64,000 nucleotides of DNA from the IMG/VR virus record IMGVR_UViG_3300031787_000018, positions 1-64,000 of that record, one strand, 5' to 3'. This DNA comes from a virus. Below, in pieces: positions 1-8,375 of the stretch (position 1 is its first letter; each line of letters begins with the position of its first letter). The notes under the pieces were generated by a model. That model worked only from the letters and a program-made list of their open reading frames with translations, was not told the origin of the DNA and searched no databases. Position numbers and translations under genes: made by a program.

Positions 1-132
1 GTTTGCTTCTTATACTATTTTGTTTCTAAAAAAAGTTTTGATTTCGATAATGTATTAGCTGTAATGATTTTTATTTCATTGTGGCCAATAATAGTTTTAT
101 TTTATTTTTGTAAAAAATGTTTAAAATATTAA
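1..132 (+). CDS. C-terminal part of a membrane protein (truncated by window edge)
   Basis: Frame 1 is open from the first base to a TAA at 130-132. The visible 43 residues contain a hydrophobic stretch (VMIFISLWPIIVLFYF) followed by a short basic tail, CKKCLKY, typical of the last transmembrane helix of a small membrane protein. Its 3' end overlaps the next gene by 16 bases, in keeping with the packing elsewhere. The N-terminus lies outside the window and no family can be named. Confidence 0.5.
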   Translation, partial: VCFLYYFVSKKSFDFDNVLAVMIFISLWPIIVLFYFCKKCLKY

Positions 133-593
133 ATTACCTACCTTCATGGTTAAAAAAGAAAAAAACAGTAAAAAATACTGAAGATAAAGATGTTAAATCT
201 TTAATCAATCTTCTAAAGAAAGAAGATAAAAAAACACCTAAAATCGAAAGATACGAATATCAAGGACACACTTATAAAATCGGTGATAAGGTTATTTGTA
301 GATCCAATGAACCACATCCATTTTGGTATGGTAAAATAGTTGAGTTTTGGGACAATAATGGTAAATGGAACACGGCAGTACCTAGGGTCAGAAATCTAAA
401 AACTGGTAAAGTTTGGGGTGTTAATGGAATTATTAAACCTTTTTCTAAAGAGTTAGTCGAAAAACTAAAAACCATGAAAGCTTTGGAACAATGGAATTAT
501 TTAGCACCTGAAGAAGCTAGGTATACAGAAAGTGAAATGAAACTTAAAGAAGAAAACTTTAAGAAAAAATCCGAATTATATAAAAAAAGTTAG
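117..593 (+). CDS. Hypothetical protein with an SH3-like segment
   Basis: 158 residues, Lys-rich. After a basic N-terminus (residues 1-45) comes GHTYKIGDKVICRSNEP...FWYGKIVEFWDNNGKW, a pattern of short beta strands with Gly turns like small SH3/KOW folds that bind nucleic acid or protein. The C-terminal 40 residues are charged and probably helical. It overlaps the partial gene before it and precedes the sigma factor by two genes. Role unknown; the domain call is only from strand pattern. Confidence 0.6.
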   Translation: MFKILNYLPSWLKKKKTVKNTEDKDVKSLINLLKKEDKKTPKIERYEYQGHTYKIGDKVICRSNEPHPFWYGKIVEFWDNNGKWNTAVPRVRNLKTGKVWGVNGIIKPFSKELVEKLKTMKALEQWNYLAPEEARYTESEMKLKEENFKKKSELYKKS

Positions 594-640
594 TATATTT
601 GTAATTAATTAATAAAACGGTCTATTTATTGTTGATTACA

Positions 641-1006
641 ATGTTATTTGAAGAATACGAGAAGATTTTAACAAAAGGTAAACGTGTCGAATGGCACGGA
701 ATTTCAGTACCTAAAGATTTGTTAACCCCAACAGTTCAAGCGGTTGCACAAAATATTATTGAAACAATTAATAAATTTGAATCTATAGCTGTTGATAAAG
801 ACAATAAAAAACAGTATATTTGTACACTTTGGGATAATCTTAAAAATTTACCATATAAATTAAACAATGATTTTTTTCTAATTAAAAAGAATAAAATAGA
901 AGAAAATTTAAAACAAAAACCAATTAAAGAAAGTAAAAAAGAAGAAACAACAAATAGTAAAAAACCCACCAAAAATAGTAGTTTAATATTCGGAAATAAA
1001 AAATAA
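641..1006 (+). CDS. Hypothetical protein
   Basis: 121 residues from the ATG at 641; a TTG twelve bases upstream is in frame but less likely. Residues 1-80 look like an alpha/beta domain (VEWHGISVPKDLLTPTVQAV then a long helix); residues 85-121 are a Lys/Glu/Ser-rich disordered tail. It ends 10 bases before the sigma factor, so the two are probably co-transcribed. Not recognised. Confidence 0.55.
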   Translation: MLFEEYEKILTKGKRVEWHGISVPKDLLTPTVQAVAQNIIETINKFESIAVDKDNKKQYICTLWDNLKNLPYKLNNDFFLIKKNKIEENLKQKPIKESKKEETTNSKKPTKNSSLIFGNKK

Positions 1007-1016
1007 AGTTACATAT

Positions 1017-1844
1017 ATGAATAACACGACAAACATTAAAAGATTTATTGACACGTCAGAAGAAAGCATCTCTAGATACTTAAAAGACGTAAGAAAGGTT
1101 GATGTATTAACTCCTGAGGAAGAAAACAAATTAGCTTTAGAGGTACAAAATGGTAATCAAATTGCGATGGAAAAGTTAATTACGGCAAATCTTAGATTTG
1201 TCATTAGTGTGGCTAAAGAATATCAAGGGCAAGGTTTACCTTTGGTGGATTTGATATCTGAAGGTAACTTTGGTTTAATTAAGGCGGCACAAAAATTTGA
1301 CCCTAGTCGTGGATTTAGATTTATATCTTATGCGGTTTGGTGGGTTAAACAATCTATCATACAATCTTTAAATGATAACGCTAGAACTGTACGCATACCC
1401 GTTAATGTAACAAATAACGTATCTAAACTTAAAAAAGATATGGCAGCTTTTGAACAAGAACACGGTAGAAAGGCTACTGACGCTGATATGGATTTAAGTT
1501 TGTTAAACTTACCATCTTGTACGTCACTTAATGAAACTATTAATGAAGATGGTGATGAAATGTTGGATGTTATTGCTGATAACACTTTTGAATCACCTGA
1601 CGAATCTTTTCAGAAACCATCCGATATGTTAAAAGTTGAACTAGATAAAACTTTATCGGTGTTATCACCTAGAGAAAGAGTTATTATTGAACTTTACTTT
1701 GGTTTAAATGGTACACCTCTAACTTTAGAAGAAATAGGTGAGGATTATAATCTTACAAAAGAACGTATAAGACAGATTAAAGCAAAGGCTTTACGTAAAT
1801 TAAGAGATAAAAGTCAAAATTTATTTGACTTTGTACACAAATAA
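1017..1844 (+). CDS. Sigma-70 family RNA polymerase sigma factor
   Basis: 275 residues with the RpoD/RpoS order: region 1.2 (SISRYLKDVRKVDVLTPEEE), region 2 with LRFVISVAKEYQGQGLPLVDL, then GFRFISYAVWWVKQSI (region 2.4), region 3 (RTVRIPVNV) and region 4 (LSPRERVIIELYFGLNGTP, then LTLEEIGEDYNLTKERIRQIKAKALRKLR split over the helix-turn-helix). It would redirect host core polymerase, perhaps to the ATATTTATA-type motifs seen before the putative virion genes. Bacteroidota primary sigma factors are similar in size, so a host origin is possible. A strong terminator follows. Confidence 0.95.
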   Translation: MNNTTNIKRFIDTSEESISRYLKDVRKVDVLTPEEENKLALEVQNGNQIAMEKLITANLRFVISVAKEYQGQGLPLVDLISEGNFGLIKAAQKFDPSRGFRFISYAVWWVKQSIIQSLNDNARTVRIPVNVTNNVSKLKKDMAAFEQEHGRKATDADMDLSLLNLPSCTSLNETINEDGDEMLDVIADNTFESPDESFQKPSDMLKVELDKTLSVLSPRERVIIELYFGLNGTPLTLEEIGEDYNLTKERIRQIKAKALRKLRDKSQNLFDFVHK

Positions 1845-1850
1845 AATTGA

Positions 1851-1877
1851 AACCACGGAATTCCGTGGTTTTTTTAT
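1851..1877 (+). terminator. Intrinsic terminator after the sigma factor
   Basis: Perfect palindrome AACCACGGAATTCCGTGGTT followed by a T run. Confidence 0.85.
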
Positions 1878-1922
1878 TTAATTTATACCGATATGTGTTA
1901 TTATTAATATAATAAATAATAA

Positions 1923-1932
1923 GATATTTATA
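1923..1932 (+). promoter_or_regulatory. Putative phage late-type promoter motif
   Basis: GATATTTATA about 18 bases before the ATG at 1950. The same motif precedes many genes in the window on their sense strand; see findings. Confidence 0.4.
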
Positions 1933-1949
1933 TTAAAAATTAAAATAAC

Positions 1950-2258
1950 ATGAAAACAATTACCGAATTTATTGATAAATGGGCCATCAGGGTGATGTTT
2001 CCATTGGTTATTATTGTTTTTTTTAAAACATGTAACACAAACAACAAGGTAGAAAAAACTAGAGAAGAATTAACCTTTAAAGTTGATAGTATTAACAATG
2101 TTGTTAAACAATCAGCTTCAAAACCTGAAATAGAGAAGATGATTAAGATTGAAGGTTTAAAATCTGAAAAGAGAATGATACAATCAACAGATAGAAAAAT
2201 TTTAGATGTTAATAGACAATCTGAGATTGATAAGGAGATTGAAACATTGAACAAATAA
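1950..2258 (+). CDS. Small membrane protein with coiled coil (spanin- or holin-like)
   Basis: 102 residues: one transmembrane helix near the N-terminus (VMFPLVIIVFFKTC, residues 14-28) followed by about 70 residues of charged, heptad-like sequence. This N-in single-helix plus coiled-coil plan is that of inner-membrane spanins, and the gene lies four genes upstream of an amidase, but no sequence motif proves the role. Its stop overlaps the next start (ATGG/TAATGG). Confidence 0.55.
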   Translation: MKTITEFIDKWAIRVMFPLVIIVFFKTCNTNNKVEKTREELTFKVDSINNVVKQSASKPEIEKMIKIEGLKSEKRMIQSTDRKILDVNRQSEIDKEIETLNK

Positions 2259-2962
2259 TGGGTTTTAGACGTATAATTAAAGAATCTATAACAGAGTTTG
2301 AGTGGAAAAAACTCATAGGTGAGGGTTTGATAAAAACCCATAACCCAAAACAGGTTGTTGATATTTTAAATAGATTCGTTAATAAAACATTAGATGTAAA
2401 ATTACACAAAGAGGAAGATAGTGACACTTCTGGTATTATTTTAGTTTACTTTAAAGAAGATTTTAAAAAAACAAAAATAGACGAATTATTATCTTTTATG
2501 AATAATATGGGATACTATCCGGCTGGATTTTTTAGTAAAACAAATATGTTTACTAAAACGTATCAGGAGTTAGGTGATGATTTATATAGCGTAAGGTTTG
2601 AACCTAAATTTGATACAGAATATATACCGCAAGATAGATATATGTACCACATAACAGATGGTAAACATATCGAAAAAATAATGAGGATAGGGTTAACACC
2701 TAAAACTAAATCTAAAGCATTATATCACCCAGAAAGAATATATTTAACAAAGACAATCAACGATGCTTTAAACATAAAAACAATATTTAGTTTACAGAAT
2801 TTAGAGTCTGATTATGGTTTGATAGTATTGAAAATAGATTTACAAAATTTATTTATACATCTTAGGGAAGATTCACAATTTAAAGGTGGTGTTTATACAA
2901 CCGATAACATACCACCAAATCATATACAAGTGGTGGATTTAAAAAAAACAAATAATGATTAA
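2258..2962 (+). CDS. Putative virion-packaged ADP-ribosyltransferase-like protein
   Basis: 234 residues. The N-terminus MGFRRIIKE-SITEFEW fits the capsid-targeting pattern seen in other proteins here: basic helix ending in I-K-E. The C-terminal half has YMYHITDGKHIEKIMRIGL, later RIYLTKTINDALNI, and VYTTDNIPPNHIQVVDL near the end, the layout of ADP-ribosyltransferase / KptA-like folds (H-x-T, strand-turn blocks, final strand 'IPPxHI'). By analogy with T4 Alt it could be packaged and injected to modify host proteins or RNA. The fold call is by eye and the catalytic residues are not certain. Confidence 0.5.
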   Translation: MGFRRIIKESITEFEWKKLIGEGLIKTHNPKQVVDILNRFVNKTLDVKLHKEEDSDTSGIILVYFKEDFKKTKIDELLSFMNNMGYYPAGFFSKTNMFTKTYQELGDDLYSVRFEPKFDTEYIPQDRYMYHITDGKHIEKIMRIGLTPKTKSKALYHPERIYLTKTINDALNIKTIFSLQNLESDYGLIVLKIDLQNLFIHLREDSQFKGGVYTTDNIPPNHIQVVDLKKTNND

Positions 2963-3614
2963 TTGGTTTAAAAATAACAAGAAAAGTTTAATTAGAGGAG
3001 CATTCCTAGTACCGATAATACTAGTGATGTTTATATCCATATCACACGTAGTTAGTTGGTATGATTTAGCAAACCCTTTTAAATGGGCTATATATCTATC
3101 GGTAGCTATAGAAATAGCTGCTATGAGTTCCATTGCTGCAGCATCTGTAAGAATTAAAGGTGGTGTTTGGTTGGTATTCATATTGGTGACATTGATACAG
3201 TTCATGGGTAACATATTTTTTTGTTTTAATGATATCGATGTTAACTCTAAAGAGTTTAAAAGTTGGGTGGAATTGACAGGACCGATATTTGAGTCTATTG
3301 GTTCTGATATTAAGGATATTGTTGCACAAAAAAGATGGTTAGCTTTATTAGAGGGTGGTTTACTACCTATCATATCATTAACTTCATTGCACTTCTTCAT
3401 TAGATACGGTGGTGAAGATGACACTAAGATTGAACGAATCAACCAAGCTACCGACCAAGCTACAGACCAAGTAGTTGAAGAGGTGAAAGAACCTGAAACC
3501 GTAATACAAGAAATAGTAGAAGAAATTTCTACACCAGAATCACCAACAACAATTACAACTAATGCTATAATAGACAGACCCAAAAAAAGAAATTGGTGGG
3601 GTAAAATTAGTTGA
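2955..3614 (+). CDS. Multi-pass membrane protein
   Basis: 219 residues with about four hydrophobic segments (residues 14-34, 42-62, 67-90 and 132-152) and a Pro/Thr/Glu-rich cytoplasmic tail carrying the repeats ATDQATDQ. It overlaps its neighbours at both ends, so it belongs to the 1950-5557 transcription unit next to the amidase. A holin role is possible but 219 residues with four helices is not diagnostic. Confidence 0.6.
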   Translation: MINWFKNNKKSLIRGAFLVPIILVMFISISHVVSWYDLANPFKWAIYLSVAIEIAAMSSIAAASVRIKGGVWLVFILVTLIQFMGNIFFCFNDIDVNSKEFKSWVELTGPIFESIGSDIKDIVAQKRWLALLEGGLLPIISLTSLHFFIRYGGEDDTKIERINQATDQATDQVVEEVKEPETVIQEIVEEISTPESPTTITTNAIIDRPKKRNWWGKIS

Positions 3615-3616
3615 AA

Positions 3617-4213
3617 ATGATAAATAAAACAACATATCAATTACCAGAAGAAAATTATTATAAAGATATCTTCGATAAGACACAAATAATAATTGGCCAT
3701 ACGTATAGAAATAATATGAAACATTATGGTAGTTGGGTATATAGATTAAATGGTAAAAATAAAAAAACAGCAACATTTACCATAACCAAAGAAGGTAAAA
3801 TATTCCAACATTATGATCCTAAATATTACTCAGACTTTACAAATAATAACCAAGACAAAGCCTCCATATCTATAGTATTAGAAAATTTGGGTTGGTTAAA
3901 AAAAGATGGTATAATTAATCGTTATGTAGATTGGTTAGGTAATACACATAGAAAAGAAGAAGATGAAATTTTAAGTAAACGTTGGCGAAATCATAATTAT
4001 TGGGACAAATACAGTCAAGAACAATTATCGGCATTAAAAATTATCATAAATAAATTGTGTGAAGAATATAATATACCAAAAAATTTTATTGGCCACAATG
4101 TTTATGATGAAAATGTGGATCTTTATAAAGGAATAACATTTAGAAGTAACTATAGTCAGGAATCAACAGACGTTAGTCCTGCTTTTGATATGGAATTATT
4201 AAAAAACTTGTAA
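3617..4213 (+). CDS. N-acetylmuramoyl-L-alanine amidase (endolysin-like)
   Basis: 199 residues from the ATG at 3617 (a TTG at 3611 is in frame). The Amidase_2 pattern is visible: zinc-ligand His in IIIGHTYRNN, TFTITKEGKIFQHYDP, SISIVLENLGWL (the usual S-I-G-I-E-L-V-N strand), SQEQLSALKIIINKLCEEYN and a second His in FIGHN followed by SPAFD. It would cleave the amide bond between MurNAc and the peptide of peptidoglycan at lysis. Membrane and coiled-coil proteins on both sides support a lysis cassette. Confidence 0.8.
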   Translation: MINKTTYQLPEENYYKDIFDKTQIIIGHTYRNNMKHYGSWVYRLNGKNKKTATFTITKEGKIFQHYDPKYYSDFTNNNQDKASISIVLENLGWLKKDGIINRYVDWLGNTHRKEEDEILSKRWRNHNYWDKYSQEQLSALKIIINKLCEEYNIPKNFIGHNVYDENVDLYKGITFRSNYSQESTDVSPAFDMELLKNL

Positions 4214-4214
4214 A

Positions 4215-4760
4215 ATGAAGAAAAAAGACGATATCAGAGACCTTTTAGGTAAGATTAGAAAATTACAAAATGAAAATCACCAAATCACAACTTTAAATTC
4301 TGATGATATTAGAAAAAGATTAGATGAGTCTAAATCACCTGTAAATAAATTAATTTTATTAAAAGAGGAAGAAGTACAAAACGTTACATCTGATGAACAA
4401 AGAGAAGAAGAAAATAAATTTAAAGATGTTGTGTCTAAATTGGTCAAGTTTGATGAAATTCAAGTTTATAGACAAAATGTAACTTGGGGTGGTTTTTTAG
4501 TTCGTGAAAAAATTAGATGGACATTTTCTCTAGACGAAAATAACGGTTGTTATATAAGTACGGAAAGTTTGGATATGCTACAACTAACAACTGAAGTTAT
4601 TGAATTACTTAAAAAACTTCGTGGTTATTATGAAGTATGGTCGGATGAATGGTCAAGTAGGCTAACAGGTTCACCTAAAGAAGGTGGAGAAGGGGAAGGT
4701 TCTGCAGCACCAGAAGGTGGAGAAACTGCAGCTGAAACAACAGGTGGTTTTGGTGTTTAA
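4215..4760 (+). CDS. Hypothetical protein with acidic Gly-rich tail
   Basis: 181 residues. Charged helical N-terminus, a central domain with VTWGGFLVREKIRWTFSLDENN, and a low-complexity Gly/Glu/Ala tail from about residue 155. Overlaps the next gene by one base. Not recognised; probably part of the lysis/structural unit. Confidence 0.55.
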   Translation: MKKKDDIRDLLGKIRKLQNENHQITTLNSDDIRKRLDESKSPVNKLILLKEEEVQNVTSDEQREEENKFKDVVSKLVKFDEIQVYRQNVTWGGFLVREKIRWTFSLDENNGCYISTESLDMLQLTTEVIELLKKLRGYYEVWSDEWSSRLTGSPKEGGEGEGSAAPEGGETAAETTGGFGV

Positions 4761-5557
4761 TGGAAAAGAAAGATAAATTTTATGTGGTGTTAATGGCTAT
4801 TATGATATTGGTCATTTTATTTTTAAGTTGGCGTATCGGTAATTTAAAAGTTGGTAATTCTGATGGTATTGATGAACTTAGAAAAACCATAATACAAAAC
4901 GATTCACTAACTAAAATAAAAGAAGGTCAGTATACTAAATTAGTTGATTATTATAATTCAGAAAAAGAATTAAAAGAAGAACTTAAAAAATCTAATCGAG
5001 ATTTATATAACACATTAAAAAAACAAGATGAAAAAATATTAAGTTTAACTAAAGTTGTTATTTCATTAAAAGATACTGTTGTACAAGGTTTTGGTAAATT
5101 TAATCCCAATGACACAAATTTAATTGATTTAAATTTAAAATATCCAGTAAGTGATGAAAAACCTTTTATATTTTGGAATGGTTTTGTTAATAAAAAAACA
5201 GCCTTTTATAAGGGTAATTGGGAGTTTAATACCTTACCAATTCAAATTGTATTGACAGAAGAAAAAAGAGGTTTGTGGAAAACAAATGTTGTTGGACCAA
5301 AATGGTTTAAATTGGATTCCCTAACAATTAAAAGTTTACCACCAGAAGATTTCCCCCAAAAAATAGAAAGAAATATTCAGTTTTTATTAGGTGGAATGTA
5401 TAATTCAAATATTGTACCAATGGTACCTAGAGCTATTGGATTTGGTGGTGGTGTTAGTTTTAAGAATCAACATAATTTAATTATGAACGTAAATTCTGAC
5501 CAATCATTTAGTTTAGGTTATTATTATAAATTTAAAACATTCAAAAAGAATAAGTAG
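4760..5557 (+). CDS. Membrane-anchored coiled-coil protein
   Basis: 265 residues: N-terminal helix VLMAIMILVILFLSW, a Lys/Glu-rich coiled coil (about 35-110), then a beta-rich C-terminus ending with a strand-like GYYYKFKTF. This plan suits a spanin-type or envelope-bridging protein, and it sits just downstream of the amidase, but an alternative is a phage-encoded periplasmic tether. Confidence 0.55.
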   Translation: MEKKDKFYVVLMAIMILVILFLSWRIGNLKVGNSDGIDELRKTIIQNDSLTKIKEGQYTKLVDYYNSEKELKEELKKSNRDLYNTLKKQDEKILSLTKVVISLKDTVVQGFGKFNPNDTNLIDLNLKYPVSDEKPFIFWNGFVNKKTAFYKGNWEFNTLPIQIVLTEEKRGLWKTNVVGPKWFKLDSLTIKSLPPEDFPQKIERNIQFLLGGMYNSNIVPMVPRAIGFGGGVSFKNQHNLIMNVNSDQSFSLGYYYKFKTFKKNK

Positions 5558-5558
5558 T

Positions 5559-5873
5559 ATGAGTCAACAAATTAATAGATTATTAGAAGAAATAAAAGAA
5601 AATAATGACAAAAAAGTTATTTTATATACAATGTCACATTGTCCTGCGTGTAAAGAATTGAAAGAAAAATTAGATCACGTTGGTATCTACTATGAAAATG
5701 TTGAAATGGAAGGTAATGACAAAGTATGGTCGGAAATTAAATCTGAAGGTGGTGCTGACTATGTACCACAAGTTAGAGTTTCAAGTAAACTTATACACGA
5801 ATTTGATGAAATTAATGATTTAATCGGTATGGTAATTAGTGAAATGATTGGCCGTAAAATTATTATAAAATAA
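5559..5873 (+). CDS. Glutaredoxin-like protein
   Basis: 104 residues with a thioredoxin fold: VILYTMSHCPACKELKEKL has the redox CPAC motif; DYVPQVRV supplies the cis-Pro and helix start. Phage glutaredoxins usually donate electrons to ribonucleotide reductase; none is in this window. Start is one base after the previous stop region, and a terminator follows. Confidence 0.85.
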   Translation: MSQQINRLLEEIKENNDKKVILYTMSHCPACKELKEKLDHVGIYYENVEMEGNDKVWSEIKSEGGADYVPQVRVSSKLIHEFDEINDLIGMVISEMIGRKIIIK

Positions 5874-5884
5874 TTTTTAAGATA

Positions 5885-5910
5885 AAACCACCATGTTAGG
5901 TGGTTTTTTT
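5885..5910 (+). terminator. Intrinsic terminator after glutaredoxin
   Basis: AAACCACC and GGTGGTTT flank a short loop and are followed by T residues. Confidence 0.8.
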
Positions 5911-5920
5911 ATGCTCTTTT

Positions 5921-5930
5921 GATATTTATA
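5921..5930 (+). promoter_or_regulatory. Putative late-type promoter motif
   Basis: GATATTTATA between the glutaredoxin terminator and the next ORF (ATG 5976). Confidence 0.4.
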
Positions 5931-5975
5931 GAAAAATGTATTTGTACAAATAACAATAAATTAAAAAATTAAAAA

Positions 5976-6137
5976 ATGGCTAAAAAAGTATTACGTTACA
6001 CAGAAGAACAGTTTATAACACTTCTTGAAAACATTGTAAAAAAAGTTAAAGCTGAAGAAACTTTAAACGAATCAGTAGATCCTAACAGAAATGCCAGAAG
6101 ACAAAATTTAAACGAAAGATTTAAAAAACTAAAATAA
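5976..6137 (+). CDS. Small basic protein
   Basis: 53 residues, highly charged, with EEQFITLLENIVKKVKAEETL forming a likely amphipathic helix (L-L-E and related sites), then a basic tail RRQNLNERFKKLK. It opens the 5.9-9.3 kb unit behind a late-type motif and ends four bases before the next start, so it is probably a real gene despite its size. It may be a prohead-core or internal peptide. Confidence 0.55.
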   Translation: MAKKVLRYTEEQFITLLENIVKKVKAEETLNESVDPNRNARRQNLNERFKKLK

Positions 6138-6141
6138 TCCA

Positions 6142-6426
6142 ATGAGTAATAATAATATAAAAAGGATTATTAAGGAGGAGTTAAACAAATCTGATGAGGC
6201 TAAAATTAAAAAAATAGCTAAGGATGAGTTTGACAAACTAATTGGTAAACATTTAAAAAGTGAAGATCTTGAAAAAAAGGTTAAAGAATTAGTTCTTAAA
6301 CATATCAAGAAAGATAAACCAACACAAAAAGAAGTGGCTAATATCACCAAAGAAGTGTTAGTTAAACTATACAAAACACTTTGGACTAGGAATAATTTTT
6401 GGAGTAACGGTTTAGAAAATATCTAA
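6142..6426 (+). CDS. Small protein with capsid-targeting-like N-terminus
   Basis: 94 residues. Starts MSNNNIKRIIKEE, the basic helix plus I-K-E pattern shared with other proteins here. The rest is a Lys/Glu-rich helical segment ending in TLWTRNNFWSNGLENI. Stop overlaps the next start. Likely structural or packaged; no family recognised. Confidence 0.6.
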   Translation: MSNNNIKRIIKEELNKSDEAKIKKIAKDEFDKLIGKHLKSEDLEKKVKELVLKHIKKDKPTQKEVANITKEVLVKLYKTLWTRNNFWSNGLENI

Positions 6427-8342
6427 TGGTACAAAAAGATCCAAACGCAAAAGAAGGAATGAGAGTTAGGGTTCTATCTATGGTAGATGACCCTAACCCA
6501 GTACTTGCAGGTACAGAAGGCACTATTGTTTTAATAGATGATATGGGTACATTACATGTTAAATGGGATGATGGTAGAAGATTAGGTTTAATACCTGGTA
6601 TTGATAGGTATGTCTTAGAACCTGAAGAATTTTCTAATTTAATGGACGATGCTTTTAGTACAATAGATGAGGCAGATTCTGGTAAAAATGCCATAAATAC
6701 ATCTATAAATCAAACCCCATCAAACATTAAAAAATCTATGCCAAGTATGCCAAGTTTGTCAAAAAGTAATGTTACCAAAAATTTTAAAACAGCTAACATT
6801 AAAGATGTTAAGGTTGAGTCTAATGAAATTAAAGGTGGTAAGGCCGATAAATTAAGTATTAAAGATTTGGCTAAAAAACATAAAGTTTCTATAGAAGATA
6901 TTAAAAAAGAAATTAAGATTGGTGTAAAGATTGAGAAGGAACATGTTGGTAATGATGTTAACAAGGCTAAAGAAATAGCTATGGATCATATATCAGAGTT
7001 CTCAGACTATTACTCCAACAAAAGATATGGTGTGTTAGCATCGGAAAAAGGTCTTAAAAAATCTAAAAAGAAAAAGGTTAATGAAAATCATGAACCATTG
7101 TATTTGTTAGACGCAATGACCGCTTGGATGGCGTACAGAGGTTATAAAGAATATGGGCTCAAGGGGATGATTAAAAATCTCGGAAATAACCTAAAAGAAA
7201 TCATGAAAGACTTTATTGAATATTCAACAACTGTTTATGGTACACCAGTAACTAAAGATATGACAGAGTATCAATTTAAAGAGTTATTAAAAAAATTTAA
7301 ATCGGATAAAACTGATTATATGACATCGACTGCTGGAGGTGTATCCACAGGGGCTTATACTGGTAATGCTTGGGGTTCAGGACCTTTAACCAAAAGTAAA
7401 TCAGTTGCCAAACCTGGCCCATTAAAAGAAATGACATATACACCCGACGATGATATTAGTGATACTAGTGCTGAAGCTTGGGCTGATAAAAATAAAGATG
7501 GATGGAAGTGGAATGATACCCCTTTATGGGAAGAAGGTGAAATTATCGATCCTTTGGCTAAGATAAAAACATCATGGGATGATGACAATTTGGACATCTC
7601 CAAAGATTGGGATAAAGTTCAAAAGAAAAAAAATCTTAAAAAAGAAGATGTATTAAAGATGGTCGGTATGAGACTTATAGAATCTAAATATAAAATTGTT
7701 AATGATAAGAGTTTAGATAGTATTAAAGATAATTTTAAACCACCAAGAACAGAAGATGAGGAAGAACCAATAGAAGAGACAACAACATTTGGTTCTGTTT
7801 GGGGACCTAATGGACCTCCTGTTGGGCCGGCTTTCGCGGCAAAACAAGGTCAATGGAGAGCAGGAAAAAACCCAATATGGAAAGGTGGTAAAATAGTTCA
7901 AAAAGTTAATAATTCTGGTGTTTTAAACCCTATTACTGAAAATAAAATAGAAGTAGGTGATATGGTAAAAATTAAAAAAGAATACGGTGGTGGTACGGGT
8001 GAAGTTGTTGACATTAAGAAATCATTTGTTGTTGTAAAAACAAAAGACGGTAATAAGTCATACCACATGTCTGATTTAATTACAGAAGCTAATAAGGTTA
8101 AATACAATCCTGATGGTCAAATAGTACAGATAAAAAAGAAGTGTACCAAATACCCTTATTGTAGTCAAGGGGCTATAGACAAACCTTTAAAAATATCAAG
8201 TTCAGTTAGTCAACCAGGGACTTATGTAGAAACAGAGTTATCTAACGAGACAATAAAGAACATACATGAAATATCCAAACAAATTGGTAGACCTTTTATA
8301 GAGGTTTATAATTTGGTTAAAGAAAAATTGGGTGATTATTAA
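6426..8342 (+). CDS. Large modular, probably virion-associated protein
   Basis: 638 residues. N-terminal KEGMRVRVLSMVDDPNPVLAGTEGTIV with HVKWDDGRRLGLIPG is a DUF4314-like SH3 module. Middle regions are low-complexity, Gly/Trp-rich (AWGSGPLTKSKS; GSVWGPNGPPVGPAF). Another SH3/KOW-like module lies near residues 515-555 (VGDMVKIKKEYGGGTGEVVD). Several L/I-x-E sites (LKE, ITE, LIE) could be cut by a prohead protease. Candidates are scaffold, core or injected protein. Confidence 0.65.
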   Translation: MVQKDPNAKEGMRVRVLSMVDDPNPVLAGTEGTIVLIDDMGTLHVKWDDGRRLGLIPGIDRYVLEPEEFSNLMDDAFSTIDEADSGKNAINTSINQTPSNIKKSMPSMPSLSKSNVTKNFKTANIKDVKVESNEIKGGKADKLSIKDLAKKHKVSIEDIKKEIKIGVKIEKEHVGNDVNKAKEIAMDHISEFSDYYSNKRYGVLASEKGLKKSKKKKVNENHEPLYLLDAMTAWMAYRGYKEYGLKGMIKNLGNNLKEIMKDFIEYSTTVYGTPVTKDMTEYQFKELLKKFKSDKTDYMTSTAGGVSTGAYTGNAWGSGPLTKSKSVAKPGPLKEMTYTPDDDISDTSAEAWADKNKDGWKWNDTPLWEEGEIIDPLAKIKTSWDDDNLDISKDWDKVQKKKNLKKEDVLKMVGMRLIESKYKIVNDKSLDSIKDNFKPPRTEDEEEPIEETTTFGSVWGPNGPPVGPAFAAKQGQWRAGKNPIWKGGKIVQKVNNSGVLNPITENKIEVGDMVKIKKEYGGGTGEVVDIKKSFVVVKTKDGNKSYHMSDLITEANKVKYNPDGQIVQIKKKCTKYPYCSQGAIDKPLKISSSVSQPGTYVETELSNETIKNIHEISKQIGRPFIEVYNLVKEKLGDY

Positions 8343-8352
8343 CATAAATAGC

Positions 8353-8361
8353 ATATTTATA
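8353..8361 (+). promoter_or_regulatory. Putative late-type promoter motif
   Basis: ATATTTATA, 15 bases before the ATG at 8376. Confidence 0.35.
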
Positions 8362-8375
8362 ATAAAAACAAAAAC

